Source: Flavobacterium sp. ASV13
GTDB lineage: Bacteria; Bacteroidota; Bacteroidia; Flavobacteriales; Flavobacteriaceae
Length of the DNA: 64,000 bases
Assembly: GCF_000745775.1 (NCBI RefSeq)
Contig: NZ_JQJY01000005.1
Location: 62,001 to 126,000 of the forward strand
Direction of reading: 5' to 3'
Shown: piece by piece, positions 50,485 through 59,306 of the stretch
Layout of the letters: each line of letters opens with the position of its first letter
Position numbering within the stretch: the stretch's first letter is position 1
Notes under the pieces: model-generated
Database searches by the model: none
What the model saw: the letters and a program-made list of their open reading frames with translations, nothing else
Told to the model about the DNA's origin: nothing
Translations under genes and position numbers: made by a program

Positions 50485-50589
50485 ACTGGACTGAAGTCCA
50501 GCTCTACAATATTTACCGAGCCTTTGGCTCTTTTCACAATTTAATTCCGCAGGAATGACACATATTGTAGAGCTGGACTTCAGTCCAGT
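50485..50589. repeat. Palindromic repeat, family B copy 2
   Basis: 28-bp perfect stem: ACTGGACTGAAGTCCAGCTC and onward pairs with 50562-50589. The loop contains CCGAGCCTTTGGCTCTT and TTCCGCAGGAAT, both short hairpins. First copy at 20510-20615. Confidence 0.85.
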
Positions 50590-50693
50590 TGCCAAAAACA
50601 ATAGCCTCCAAAATGCCAAATTTTTCGCTTCTGATAAATATTCTTTTTAATTATGAATAAGTTTAGGTAAATTTGCCCTTTATTTTTAGAATA

Positions 50694-51227
50694 GTGCAAA
50701 AAGAAATCATAGTTCTCCTTGGCGGTCCTGGTACAGGAAAATCTACGCTGATAAACGAATTAGTAGCTCGTGGCTACTGTTGTTACCCTGAAATTTCTAG
50801 AGAAGTTACACTCGAAGCTCAAAAAAGAGGCATCGAGCAATTGTTCTTGGAACAGCCATTATTATTTAGCGAAATGTTATTAGAAGGACGTATTCAGCAA
50901 TTTAAAAACGCTGCGCAAGAACCTGATAATGTAGTTTTTATTGACCGAGGAATTCCTGATGTTGTAGCTTATATGGATTATATTGGCGACGAATATCCGG
51001 AGAACTTCACTAAAGCTTGCGAGGATTACAAATATTCTAAAACTTTTATTTTACCACCTTGGGAAGAGATTTATCAGAGCGACACAGAGCGTTACGAAAA
51101 TTTTGAACAGGCATTGGAAATTCAAAAACATTTAATTGAAACGTATAAAAAATACGGGTACGATTTAATTGAAGTTCCAAAAGATACGGTTGAAAACAGA
51201 ATTCTTTATATCTTAGATAAAATTTAG
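50694..51227 (+). CDS. P-loop NTPase/kinase-like protein (AAA_28-like)
   Basis: A 177-residue protein. The start is a GTG at 50694 giving VQKEIIVLLGGPGTGKSTLI; upstream there is only a TTG in frame and no ATG. The Walker A GGPGTGKST (about 10-18), a Walker B-like VVFIDRGIPD (about 81-90) and the lid-type YENFEQALEIQKHLIETYKKYGY resemble the NadR/Ttd14-type kinase or ATPase group. It would bind ATP in the cytoplasm; the phosphoacceptor is unknown. Followed by recQ after 65 bp. Confidence 0.7.
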   Translation: MQKEIIVLLGGPGTGKSTLINELVARGYCCYPEISREVTLEAQKRGIEQLFLEQPLLFSEMLLEGRIQQFKNAAQEPDNVVFIDRGIPDVVAYMDYIGDEYPENFTKACEDYKYSKTFILPPWEEIYQSDTERYENFEQALEIQKHLIETYKKYGYDLIEVPKDTVENRILYILDKI

Positions 51228-51292
51228 GCAGTAAGTTTAAAGTTGCAAAACTAGAAACTGATTTCTAAATTTTTAACTTTAACACTTTGGCC

Positions 51293-53188
51293 ATGCAGGA
51301 AGCACAAGAAATTCTTTTAAAATACTGGAAACACGAAAGTTTCAGACCGCTTCAAAAAGAAATTATTGAATCGGTTTTAGAAGGGCAAGATACTTTTGCA
51401 CTGCTGCCAACCGGAGGCGGAAAATCAATTTGTTTTCAGGTTCCTGCCATGATGCGCGAAGGAATTTGTCTCGTTATTTCGCCTTTGATTGCTTTGATGA
51501 AAGATCAGGTGGCGAATCTTCAAAAAAGAGATATAAAGGCCATTGCCCTTACAGGAGGCATTCATACGGAAGAAATCATTGATCTTCTGGACAATTGCCA
51601 ATTCGGAAATTATAAATTCCTTTATCTTTCTCCAGAGCGCTTACAATCAGATTGGATTTTAGAACGCATCAAAAATCTTCCTATCAATTTAATTGCTATT
51701 GACGAAGCGCATTGTGTTTCGCAATGGGGTCACGATTTTAGGCCTGCGTATTTAAAAATTTCAGAGCTCAAAAAATTCTTTCCTAAAATTCCGTTTTTGG
51801 CTTTAACGGCAACGGCAACACCAAGAGTTGTTGAAGACATTAAAACAGAATTGGGATTAAAAGACACCAAACTTTTTCAGCAATCTTTCGAAAGAAAAAA
51901 TATTGCCTATATGGTTTTTGAAGTCGAAGACAAATTGTATCGTGTTGAACAAATTTTGAAGAAAAATCCGCAGCCGTCTATTATATATGTACGAAATAGG
52001 AAATCGTGCCTTAATATGTCAACGCAATTACAATCCTTAGGTTTCAAAGCGACTTATTATCATGGCGGACTTTCATCTCAGGAAAAAGATAAAAACATGC
52101 AATTGTGGATGTCGGAACAAGCGCAGGTTATTGTTGCCACAAATGCGTTCGGAATGGGAATTGACAAAGACAACGTAAAAACGGTTATTCATACACAACT
52201 TCCTGAAAACTTAGAAAATTATTATCAGGAATCTGGACGCGCGGGGCGAAATGGTGAAAAAGCATTTTCGGTGTTATTATTCAATAATTCTGATGCAAAC
52301 CAAACAGAACAGCAATTCATTAATGTTCTGCCAGATAAAAAATTTCTAAAAACGATGTATGTCAAACTTTGCAGTTATTTCCAGATTGCTTATGGCGAAG
52401 GTTTAGACGATTCTTTTTCTTTTAAAATGAATCATTTTTGTCATAAATATGATTTTCCTACTTTAAAAACCTATAATGCTTTACAGTTTTTAAATCAACA
52501 GGGAATTATTACAATGTCTCAGGAATTTTCGGAAAAAGTGACGATGCAGTTTTTAATTGAATCCAAAGAAGTGATTCGATACATGAGTCTGAATCCAAAT
52601 GATGAAGAAATTCTTTTGGCAATTTTAAGAACATATCCGGGAGTTCATGAAATGAAAACACCACTTAATCTTTCGCTAATTGCTAAAAAATCAAATCATA
52701 CAGAAGAACAAGTAACGACACTTTTAGAAAAATTAAAAGAAAAAGATATTATTGAATATAAATCTAAAAACAACGACGCGACTATTTTATTTAATGAAGT
52801 ACGCGAAGATGATTTGACAATAAACCGAGTTTCAAAATATCTGGAAAAACAAAACAAACTAAAACGAGATCAGCTTTCGTCTGTACTCTATTATATAAAA
52901 GAAGACAAAACGTGCAAGAATAGATTGGTTTTGGATTATTTTGGAGAAGAAACAAAATCGAATTGCGGCGTTTGTTCGTATTGCATTACACAAAAAGGAA
53001 AAATTACCGAAGCCGATTCTATTGCTGATAAAATTCTGCACTTATTAAAAGCAACTGCCTTAACTTCGCGCGAAATTCAGAACCAAATAAAACTAGACGC
53101 TAAAGATGTGATTTTGGTTCTTCAGGAATTACTAGAAAATAATCATATCGTTATTTTAGCAAACAATAAATACACTTTAAAAACATAA
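51293..53188 (+). CDS. recQ: ATP-dependent DNA helicase RecQ
   Basis: A 631-residue helicase; ATG 51293 is chosen over a TTG six bases earlier. Motif I LLPTGGGKSICFQVPA (about 37-52), DEAH box in AIDEAHCVSQWGHDFRPAY, motif III LTATATPRV, and motif VI QESGRAGRNGEKA are visible. The zinc-binding region has CKNRLVLDYFGE plus CGVCSYC (the fourth Cys upstream), then an RQC winged-helix-like part. There is no clear C-terminal HRDC domain, so the protein ends shorter than E. coli RecQ in that respect. It overlaps fmt by one base (TAATG). Confidence 0.93.
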   Translation: MQEAQEILLKYWKHESFRPLQKEIIESVLEGQDTFALLPTGGGKSICFQVPAMMREGICLVISPLIALMKDQVANLQKRDIKAIALTGGIHTEEIIDLLDNCQFGNYKFLYLSPERLQSDWILERIKNLPINLIAIDEAHCVSQWGHDFRPAYLKISELKKFFPKIPFLALTATATPRVVEDIKTELGLKDTKLFQQSFERKNIAYMVFEVEDKLYRVEQILKKNPQPSIIYVRNRKSCLNMSTQLQSLGFKATYYHGGLSSQEKDKNMQLWMSEQAQVIVATNAFGMGIDKDNVKTVIHTQLPENLENYYQESGRAGRNGEKAFSVLLFNNSDANQTEQQFINVLPDKKFLKTMYVKLCSYFQIAYGEGLDDSFSFKMNHFCHKYDFPTLKTYNALQFLNQQGIITMSQEFSEKVTMQFLIESKEVIRYMSLNPNDEEILLAILRTYPGVHEMKTPLNLSLIAKKSNHTEEQVTTLLEKLKEKDIIEYKSKNNDATILFNEVREDDLTINRVSKYLEKQNKLKRDQLSSVLYYIKEDKTCKNRLVLDYFGEETKSNCGVCSYCITQKGKITEADSIADKILHLLKATALTSREIQNQIKLDAKDVILVLQELLENNHIVILANNKYTLKT

Positions 53189-54135
53189 TGGAAAAATTAC
53201 GAATTATATTTATGGGAACTCCGGAGTTTGCCGTTGGCATTTTGGATACCATTATCAAAAACAATTATGATGTTGTTGGCGTTATTACAGCTGCTGATAA
53301 ACCAGCAGGACGCGGACAAAAAATAAAATATTCAGCTGTTAAAGAATACGCTTTAGAAAATAACCTTACTTTATTACAGCCGACCAATTTAAAAGATGAA
53401 AGTTTTTTAGCCGAATTAAAAGCGTTGAATGCGAATTTGCAAATTGTGGTTGCTTTTAGAATGTTGCCAAAAGTGGTTTGGGAAATGCCAAGTTTAGGAA
53501 CTTTTAACCTTCACGCTTCTTTATTACCAAATTACCGTGGCGCGGCACCAATAAACTGGGCTATTATTAACGGAGAAACTAAAACTGGAGTTACGACATT
53601 CTTTATAGATGATAAAATTGATACCGGAGCAATGATTCTAAATTCGGAAATTGCGATTGAACCAACAGAAAATGCCGGACAATTGCACGACCGTTTAATG
53701 AATTTAGGAAGCACAACTGTAATTGAAACTTTGAAAGTTATTGAAAACGGAAATGTTACCACAACAATTCAGGAAGACAATGACGAAATCAAAACAGCAT
53801 ATAAACTAAATAAGGAAAACTGCAAAATCGACTGGACAAAATCGGGCAACGAAATCAACAATTTAATTCGAGGCCTAAGTCCATATCCTGCGTCTTGGTG
53901 TTTTTTGAAAGACAAAAACGAGGAATTGAATATCAAAATATATGATGCAAAATTGATTTCAGAAAGTCATTCATATGAATCTGGAAAGCTGATCAGCAGC
54001 AAAAAAGAAATTAAAATTGCAGTAAAAGATGGCTTCATTCAGCTTTTGAGCTTGCAATTTCCAGGAAAAAAGAGAATGCAGGCTGCGGAAATCCTAAACG
54101 GCATTACTTTTTCTGATGACGCAAAGGTCTATTAA
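53188..54135 (+). CDS. fmt: Methionyl-tRNA formyltransferase
   Basis: A 315-residue enzyme that formylates Met-tRNAi for initiation. It begins LRIIFMGTPEFAVGILDTII, has the catalytic core FNLHASLLPNYRGAAPINWA (His about 111) and TTFFIDDKIDTGAMIL, and a C-terminal OB-like domain (210-315: CKIDWTKSGNEINNLIRGLS, PGKKRMQAAEIL). Start shares its A with the recQ stop (TAATG), so translation is probably coupled. Confidence 0.95.
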   Translation: MEKLRIIFMGTPEFAVGILDTIIKNNYDVVGVITAADKPAGRGQKIKYSAVKEYALENNLTLLQPTNLKDESFLAELKALNANLQIVVAFRMLPKVVWEMPSLGTFNLHASLLPNYRGAAPINWAIINGETKTGVTTFFIDDKIDTGAMILNSEIAIEPTENAGQLHDRLMNLGSTTVIETLKVIENGNVTTTIQEDNDEIKTAYKLNKENCKIDWTKSGNEINNLIRGLSPYPASWCFLKDKNEELNIKIYDAKLISESHSYESGKLISSKKEIKIAVKDGFIQLLSLQFPGKKRMQAAEILNGITFSDDAKVY

Positions 54136-54241
54136 CCTCAGTAAAACAGGGGTTTCTACCTGATTTTCATCGATAAACAACATGCTTTATGAACAAAAAA
54201 AGCAAGTTATTAACAATTATTGCTAAAATTAGAGAAAACAC

Positions 54242-54271
54242 TTGCACGCAACGGATTTCCTACTAAATTTG
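54242..54271 (+). promoter_or_regulatory. Bacteroidota promoter of the HU gene
   Basis: TTG at 54242-54244, 19 nt, TAAATTTG at 54264-54271; the start codon is 44 bp further on. This is one of the best consensus matches in the window. Confidence 0.7.
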
Positions 54272-54315
54272 TGTATTAACAATTTTTTTTAACCAACAAT
54301 TAATAACTAATTATT

Positions 54316-54588
54316 ATGAACAAATCAGAATTAATCGATGCTATCGCTGCTGATGCAGGAATTACAAAAGCTGCGGCAAAATTAGCTTTAGAGTCATTTT
54401 TAGGAAATGTAGGAACTACTTTGAAAAAAGGAGGAAGAATTTCATTAGTAGGTTTCGGATCTTGGTCAGTATCTGCTAGAGCTGCTAGAGACGGTAGAAA
54501 TCCACAAACTGGAAAAACTATCAAAATTGCAGCTAAAAATGTAGTAAAATTCAAAGCAGGAGCTGAATTAGAAGGTGCAGTGAACTAA
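54316..54588 (+). CDS. HU family DNA-binding protein
   Basis: A 90-residue nucleoid protein: MNKSELIDAIAADAGITKAA, dimer core FLGNVGTTLKKGGRISLVGFGSW, and the DNA-binding beta arm with GRNPQTGKTIKIAAKN (Pro intercalation residue at about 62). It binds and bends DNA without sequence specificity. Strong own promoter and terminator indicate a highly expressed single gene. Confidence 0.94.
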   Translation: MNKSELIDAIAADAGITKAAAKLALESFLGNVGTTLKKGGRISLVGFGSWSVSARAARDGRNPQTGKTIKIAAKNVVKFKAGAELEGAVN

Positions 54589-54620
54589 GTAAGAAAGTTC
54601 TCTAAACTTATAATATAATT

Positions 54621-54648
54621 GAAACCCTCCTTATGGAGGGTTTTTTTA
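54621..54648 (+). terminator. Terminator of the HU gene
   Basis: AAACCCTCC / GGAGGGTTT stem with eight T. Confidence 0.9.
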
Positions 54649-54716
54649 TGCGGTTTAACGATTTTTTTTGGGTATTCTGAAATTTTATGATTAAATTTAA
54701 TAAAAATTGTAGCCGT

Positions 54717-55277
54717 ATGATTTCAGAAAAATTAAAAAAAGGACACCTGCTTATTGCCGAGCCTTCAATAATTGGAGATTTATCTTTTAACAGATCGGTA
54801 ATTTTATTAGCAGACCATAACAAGGAAGGATCAATTGGTTTTATCATTAATAAGCCTTTAAAATACACTATTAATGATTTAATACCGGAGATTGATGCGA
54901 ACTTCAAAATATACAACGGAGGCCCTGTTGAACAGGACAATCTATATTTCATTCACAATATTCCTGAACTGATCCCGAATAGTGTCGAGATTTCTAATGG
55001 GATTTATTGGGGTGGTGATTTTGAATCCACGAAAGACTTAATAAACGACGGATCTATCAGTAAAAATAACATTCGTTTTTTCTTAGGATATACTGGCTGG
55101 GATGAGAATCAGCTTGAAAATGAAATGCAGGGAAACTCCTGGATCATTGCCGATAATAATTACAAAAACAAAATTATCGGAAAATCGACCACTCACTTTT
55201 GGAAAGAACAAATTATTGAGCTTGGTGGTGATTATCTTATTTGGTCTAACGCACCTGAAAACCCATATCTGAATTAA
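54717..55277 (+). CDS. YqgE/AlgH family protein
   Basis: A 186-residue cytoplasmic protein. ATG 54717 is preferred because the family begins MISEKLKKGHLLIAEPSI; a second ATG 30 nt upstream would add an atypical MIKFNKNCSR. Family signatures: GDLSFNRSVILLADHNKEGSIGFIINKP, YNGGPVEQDNLYFIHN, FFLGYTGWDENQLENEMQGNSWIIAD. Biochemical role is not established. It converges with the aminotransferase gene and the two stops overlap by 4 bp. Confidence 0.9.
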   Translation: MISEKLKKGHLLIAEPSIIGDLSFNRSVILLADHNKEGSIGFIINKPLKYTINDLIPEIDANFKIYNGGPVEQDNLYFIHNIPELIPNSVEISNGIYWGGDFESTKDLINDGSISKNNIRFFLGYTGWDENQLENEMQGNSWIIADNNYKNKIIGKSTTHFWKEQIIELGGDYLIWSNAPENPYLN

Positions 55278-56110
55278 TTTTCAGATATGGATTCATTTAG
55301 CTTCTGCACTAATAAATGAGCCAGATTGCTTGTAAAATCTTTTTTTCGATATTTAGTTATCGGTTGTATTCCCGTGATTACATTTGTCAGAAATAATTCG
55401 TCGGCTTTTTGAAGATCGAACGGTGAAATTATTTCTTCGGAAATTTCTATGCCTTCTACTTTTTTAGCTATGGCCAAAATTTGTTTACGCATAATTCCAT
55501 TCAAGCAACCTTCAGAAATTGGAGGAGTAATCAATTTCTTTCCTGTAAGCATGAATAAATTTCCCTGAAGAGCTTCTACTACATTTTTTGTATCATTTAC
55601 TAAAATGCAGTTAGCCAGACCATTTTCATGAGCAAAAATACTTCCTGTTACATTTATCATCTTATTAGTCGTTTTAATCGACGATAATAATTGTTTAGTA
55701 ACATAGAAGTCTTTATACAGATCTACTTCATATTCAGCCGTATTTACAACATACAAAGTACCTTCAAGGGGCGTTGCGTGAATTAAAAACGAAACTTCAT
55801 TTGTTTTTGGCAAATACAAGCCGCCATCATTTCTATAAACAGTTATTCTAGCTCTTGCTGAATTAGAAATATTTTTTTCCTGAACAAGCTTTAAAATTTG
55901 TTCTTCAAAATACTCCATAGTGAAATTCATTGGAATTTCCATTCGAACCACACGCATCGAAGCCATTAAGCGGAAATAATGATCTTCCAGAAATAAAATT
56001 TTATTGTTTAAAATCTTCACTGTTTCAAAAACGCCGTCTCCATATAAAAAGGCGCGATTTTGAGTTAATATATTTTCTTCCTGCGTTACGTTTCCGTTAA
56101 AATTGATCAT
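55274..56110 (-). CDS. Class IV aminotransferase (PLP-dependent)
   Basis: A 278-residue fold-type IV enzyme. FLYGDGVFETVKILNNKILF at about 22-41 is the conserved N-terminal part; the PLP lysine is in QLLSSIKTTNKMI (about 148-154), and EALQGNLFML, SEGCLNGIMRKQIL and ADELFLTNVITGIQPI are the remaining signatures. It could be 4-amino-4-deoxychorismate lyase (PabC) or a D-/branched-chain amino acid aminotransferase; length and the LFLTN-like end lean to PabC-type but I leave it open. A START-like gene lies upstream on the same strand. Confidence 0.85.
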   Translation of the reverse strand: MINFNGNVTQEENILTQNRAFLYGDGVFETVKILNNKILFLEDHYFRLMASMRVVRMEIPMNFTMEYFEEQILKLVQEKNISNSARARITVYRNDGGLYLPKTNEVSFLIHATPLEGTLYVVNTAEYEVDLYKDFYVTKQLLSSIKTTNKMINVTGSIFAHENGLANCILVNDTKNVVEALQGNLFMLTGKKLITPPISEGCLNGIMRKQILAIAKKVEGIEISEEIISPFDLQKADELFLTNVITGIQPITKYRKKDFTSNLAHLLVQKLNESISEN

Positions 56111-56165
56111 AAAAAAAACCCTGAATTTTGTTCAGGGCAAATATAAGGGATAAAATAGTTTTATA

Positions 56166-56558
56166 CTAAACAGAACCTATAAGATGTTTCAAGTCTGAGA
56201 TTTGATTCTCCCACAATTGTTTAGCCTCTCCTACTTCTTCTTTTTCAGCAAAATCAACTACCATTAAAGACACATCTTTAGTTAATTCGTCAACTAAAAT
56301 ATGAAGTTCAAAAAAATACTCCGTATCCTTACTGCTTTCATCGACCCATTTAAACTTCACTTTCTCACCCGTTTTTTTAGATGCCAAACGCGCTTTTTCT
56401 TGCGAGTCATTCCAAATGAAAGTGAAAAATTCACCTCTTGAATTTACATTGTCTGCAAACCATTCAGACAAACCTGAAGGCGTTGATATATATTGATACA
56501 ATAATTGCGGCGAAGAATTGATCGGGAACTCGATTTCGTAACGTATTTTTGAATCCAT
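56166..56558 (-). CDS. START-like domain protein (SRPBCC/AHSA1 type)
   Basis: A 130-residue protein of one SRPBCC domain: RYEIEFPINSSPQLLYQYIS, TPSGLSEWFADNV, GEKVKFKWVDE, and a C-terminal helix EVGEAKQLWENQISDLKHLIG. Such folds bind hydrophobic ligands, here unknown. No signal, so cytoplasmic. It is 55 bp upstream of the aminotransferase gene, on the same strand, an order I recognise from flavobacterial genomes. Confidence 0.82.
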   Translation of the reverse strand: MDSKIRYEIEFPINSSPQLLYQYISTPSGLSEWFADNVNSRGEFFTFIWNDSQEKARLASKKTGEKVKFKWVDESSKDTEYFFELHILVDELTKDVSLMVVDFAEKEEVGEAKQLWENQISDLKHLIGSV

Positions 56559-56645
56559 GTGCTGCGTTTAATTTTTTCGAAATATAAGAATATATGTCCA
56601 AAAACAATGCGTTTTTAAAAATATTTTTTTTTCTTCATTTTATGC

Positions 56646-56675
56646 TTGTATGCTTTAATATTATTTTTATCTTTG
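56646..56675 (+). promoter_or_regulatory. Bacteroidota promoter of the tRNA-Met gene
   Basis: TTG at 56646-56648, 19 nt, TATCTTTG at 56668-56675, about 36 bp before the tRNA. Confidence 0.7.
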
Positions 56676-56711
56676 CACCCGCAATGAGGAAATCATTCCA
56701 CTTGTAGTCCA

Positions 56712-56785
56712 GGCGAGGTAGCTCAGTTGGTTAGAGCGCAGGATTCATAACCCTGAGGTCACGGGTTCAACTCCCGTCCTCGCTA
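56712..56785 (+). tRNA. tRNA with CAT anticodon, probable elongator tRNA-Met
   Basis: A 74-nt cloverleaf: acceptor GGCGAGG pairs with CCTCGCT (G-U at the end), D-arm AGCTCAGTTGGTTAGAGC, anticodon loop TTCATAA, T-arm CGGGTTCAACTCCCG, discriminator A; CCA is not encoded. The first base pair is intact, so it is not the initiator. A tRNA-Ile with a lysidine-modified CAT anticodon cannot be ruled out without identity-element comparison. Confidence 0.9.
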
Positions 56786-56793
56786 CAACAGGT

Positions 56794-56828
56794 AAAACCC
56801 TTAAACAGCAATGTTTAGGGGTTTTTTA
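56794..56828 (+). terminator. Terminator of the tRNA gene
   Basis: AAAACCCTTAAACA / TGTTTAGGGGTTTT stem (one G-U pair) and T-run. Confidence 0.8.
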
Positions 56829-56899
56829 TTTGAATTAACTCATTATTTTGCAAGGAATTTTATTAAATTAGTACCTTGCACAAAGTAATTTACACACGT

Positions 56900-57157
56900 A
56901 TGGATATAGTTAAATTTAAAATCACATCTAAAACAATAAAAGTCGAAGTACGAAATTCGAATAATTATGTTTTTAATTTTAATACTGCTTTAGAAATAGA
57001 AAAAGCAGACAGAGATGTTTTATTAAAACTATATAATGCATTAGATCTTCTTTTTAAGAAAGAAGCTACCATCGAAAACAAAAACTACATTTCGCCAAAT
57101 CAAACGAATATTCTGGATCAGATTTCTGCAGCTGACAGTTTACAGAATGAGGAGTAA
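56900..57157 (+). CDS. Small conserved-looking hypothetical protein
   Basis: An 85-residue soluble protein. ATG 56900 is used; an in-frame TTG 24 nt earlier is less likely. The sequence is a beta-hairpin-like start (IVKFKITSKTIKVEVRNSNNY) followed by a helix (DRDVLLKLYNALDLLFKKEA) and an acidic tail. No signal, membrane segment or known motif. It has its own terminator and no partner; it lies just after a tRNA gene but without integrase or att repeat nearby. I do not recognise the family. Confidence 0.6.
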   Translation: MDIVKFKITSKTIKVEVRNSNNYVFNFNTALEIEKADRDVLLKLYNALDLLFKKEATIENKNYISPNQTNILDQISAADSLQNEE

Positions 57158-57174
57158 ATACTCTATACAAATAA

Positions 57175-57213
57175 AAAAAAGCCCTTAAGCAATATGTTTA
57201 AGGGCTTTTTATT
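57175..57213 (+). terminator. Terminator after the small hypothetical gene
   Basis: AAAAAGCCCTTAA / TTTAAGGGCTTTTT stem with T-run. Confidence 0.88.
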
Positions 57214-57382
57214 TAAACTTGGCTTTCCTTCAATAATAACTTCACAAAAAACAAATCCTCCAACGACATAAAAACCACTTAACCAAACGATTAAAACATA
57301 AGACTTAAAATAATTTCATAACTTAGTAAGCAGAATTTTACAAAAAATACTTTTTTTTATTTCTCATTAAAACTTAAATCTT

Positions 57383-58480
57383 ATGAAAATCAAACAGAAA
57401 TTATCATCAGGAATGGTTTTATTAGTTTTATCATTTCTGGCTTTTGCCTGCAAAAAAAAACCAACAACGGATTCTGAATCAACAAAAAAAGATTCAGTCG
57501 TTACAACAACAGATTCTTTATCTTCACAAAGTGGCGATCTTGTAACTGCCGCTAATTTTAATCGAGCAGAAACCGATTTGTATTTTAGCACTTCTGTTAA
57601 ACAATCAAATGGTACTGGTGCTATTTTTCATTTCAGAACTTTAATGCCCATAGATAATCAAACTGTTATTCGTGCTAATCGCGATGTTTTATATTCGTCT
57701 GGTGTTTTTGATCTCGACGCCGGCCCCGTAACAGTTACACTGCCAGATCCAGGCAAGCGATTCATGTCGATGCAAACATTCGACCAAGATCAATATTCTG
57801 AAACTTATTATGCGCCCGGAACTTTTACTTTTACCAGAGAAAAAGTCGGCACGCGTTACTTAATGTTAGGAATTCGAACCTTTATCAACCCAAATGACCC
57901 GAAAGATTTGCCAATTGTAACCGCTTTACAAAATGCAATTAAAATTGACCAAAAAGAAAAAGGAACTTTTGAAATTCCAAATTGGGATAAAGTAAGCCAA
58001 AAGAAAGTTAGGGATTCATTAATTGAAGTATCAAAAAAACTATCGGACACAAAAGGAATGTTTGGTCCAAGAGGAAAAGTAGACGAAACACTTCATTTAA
58101 TTGGAAGTGCTACCGGATGGGGAGGAAATCCTGAAAAAGATGCTCTTTATCTTTCAGTCAATCCTGCCAAAAATGATGGAAAAACGGTCTATAAATTAAA
58201 AGTAAAAAATGTACCAGTTGATGGATTTTGGTCTGTAAGCGTTTATAATAAAGACGGCTATTTTGAAAAAAACGATCTTGACTCTTATACATTGAATAAT
58301 ATTACTGCAAAAAAAGATGCTGACGGGTCAGTAACAATACAATTTGGCGGTTGTGACGGAAAAACACCAAATTGTATTCCAACTGTTGCTGGCTGGAATT
58401 ATTGGGTAAGACTTTATCGTCCACATAAAGAAGTTTTAAATGGTACTTGGAAATTTCCTGAAGCTCAAATTGTCAAATAA
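57383..58480 (+). CDS. DUF1254/DUF1214 lipoprotein
   Basis: A 365-residue lipoprotein: lipobox AFAC (about 20-23) followed by KKKPTTD and a Ser/Thr-rich linker. The body has the DUF1254 part (about 55-180; VIRANRDVLYSSGVFDLDAG and KRFMSMQTFDQDQYSETYYA) and the C-terminal DUF1214 part (about 255-365; YKLKVKNVPVDGFWSVSVYN, PNCIPTVAGWNYWVRLYRPH, NGTWKFPEAQIV). Members are often paired with transporters or oxidoreductases, but function is unknown. Two Cys (CDGKTPNC) may form a disulphide. Own terminator. Confidence 0.87.
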   Translation: MKIKQKLSSGMVLLVLSFLAFACKKKPTTDSESTKKDSVVTTTDSLSSQSGDLVTAANFNRAETDLYFSTSVKQSNGTGAIFHFRTLMPIDNQTVIRANRDVLYSSGVFDLDAGPVTVTLPDPGKRFMSMQTFDQDQYSETYYAPGTFTFTREKVGTRYLMLGIRTFINPNDPKDLPIVTALQNAIKIDQKEKGTFEIPNWDKVSQKKVRDSLIEVSKKLSDTKGMFGPRGKVDETLHLIGSATGWGGNPEKDALYLSVNPAKNDGKTVYKLKVKNVPVDGFWSVSVYNKDGYFEKNDLDSYTLNNITAKKDADGSVTIQFGGCDGKTPNCIPTVAGWNYWVRLYRPHKEVLNGTWKFPEAQIVK

Positions 58481-58512
58481 TACCATTACAACATATTTCA
58501 TTGCATTGTATA

Positions 58513-58546
58513 CAAAAGCCGTTAATTTTTTAACGGCTTTTTTTGT
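58513..58546 (+). terminator. Terminator of the DUF1254/DUF1214 gene
   Basis: 12-bp stem AAAAGCCGTTAA / TTAACGGCTTTT followed by seven T. Confidence 0.9.
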
Positions 58547-58708
58547 TCTGTAGATTATTTCGAAATAAAAAACAATCTATTTTTTGTAACATTTTCAAAC
58601 ATTAGCGTCAAAATATAGAATTTAATTGCGGTTCTTTGCAACTTGTTACATTCGCAATTGAAATTGATCAATTTTTGAATACAATAATATTGAAACCAAT
58701 GAGTTTAG

Positions 58709-58725
58709 ACTAGTTAAAAACTAGT
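58709..58725. promoter_or_regulatory. Dyad ACTAGTTaaaAACTAGT before the FecI-type sigma gene
   Basis: A perfect 7-bp inverted repeat with 3-nt spacer, 15 bp before the start. It could be an operator or a small hairpin in the leader; no regulator can be named from sequence. Confidence 0.4.
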
Positions 58726-58740
58726 TGCTATATTTTCGTT

Positions 58741-59259
58741 ATGGACAATAAAAAGTTTATCTCAAGTTTAAAAAAGGGTAATGAAGCCGCCTTTAAAGAG
58801 GCGTATTTCAATTACTACGATAAATTGATAAACATTGCCAGACGATTTAACTCTTCTGTACTTACACCTGAAGATTTTGTTCAGGAGACTTTCATACGAT
58901 TATACAATAAAAGAGAATTGCTCAACGAAGATGTTTTGCTCGACAAACAATTATTTGTCATCTGCAAGAATATCATTCTCAATCACATTAATAGAGAAAA
59001 CAAAATAATTCAGCTTGATCCTCAAGTTGATATCTTACAGGAAGAAACTGATTCAACAGTTTTTGATGAGAGAAGTGAAAAATTACACAGTTTCATCAAT
59101 CAGCTTCCTGAACAACAACAAAAAATATTTACTTTACACAAACTGGAAAACCTTAGCTATAAGGAGATTGCAGAAATTACGGATCTTTCTGAAAAGACCA
59201 TTGCCAATCATATTTATCTTGCCAGTAAATTTATTCGGAAAAAAATCGAAAACCATTAG
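58741..59259 (+). CDS. FecI-type ECF sigma factor
   Basis: A 172-residue sigma factor. Region 2 (about 15-85) has LTPEDFVQETFIRLYNK and NIILNHINREN; region 4 (about 110-165) has LPEQQQKIFTLHKLENLSYK and the helix-turn-helix IAEITDLSEKTIANHIYLAS. It is followed by a small protein, a FecR-like anti-sigma factor and a TonB receptor with an STN domain, the standard trans-envelope signalling layout, so it is expected to transcribe the receptor when its ligand binds. Confidence 0.93.
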   Translation: MDNKKFISSLKKGNEAAFKEAYFNYYDKLINIARRFNSSVLTPEDFVQETFIRLYNKRELLNEDVLLDKQLFVICKNIILNHINRENKIIQLDPQVDILQEETDSTVFDERSEKLHSFINQLPEQQQKIFTLHKLENLSYKEIAEITDLSEKTIANHIYLASKFIRKKIENH

Positions 59260-59306
59260 GAACTTTTTTGTTCTCGTTTGTTATATATAAAAAACAAGAA
59301 CAGAAA

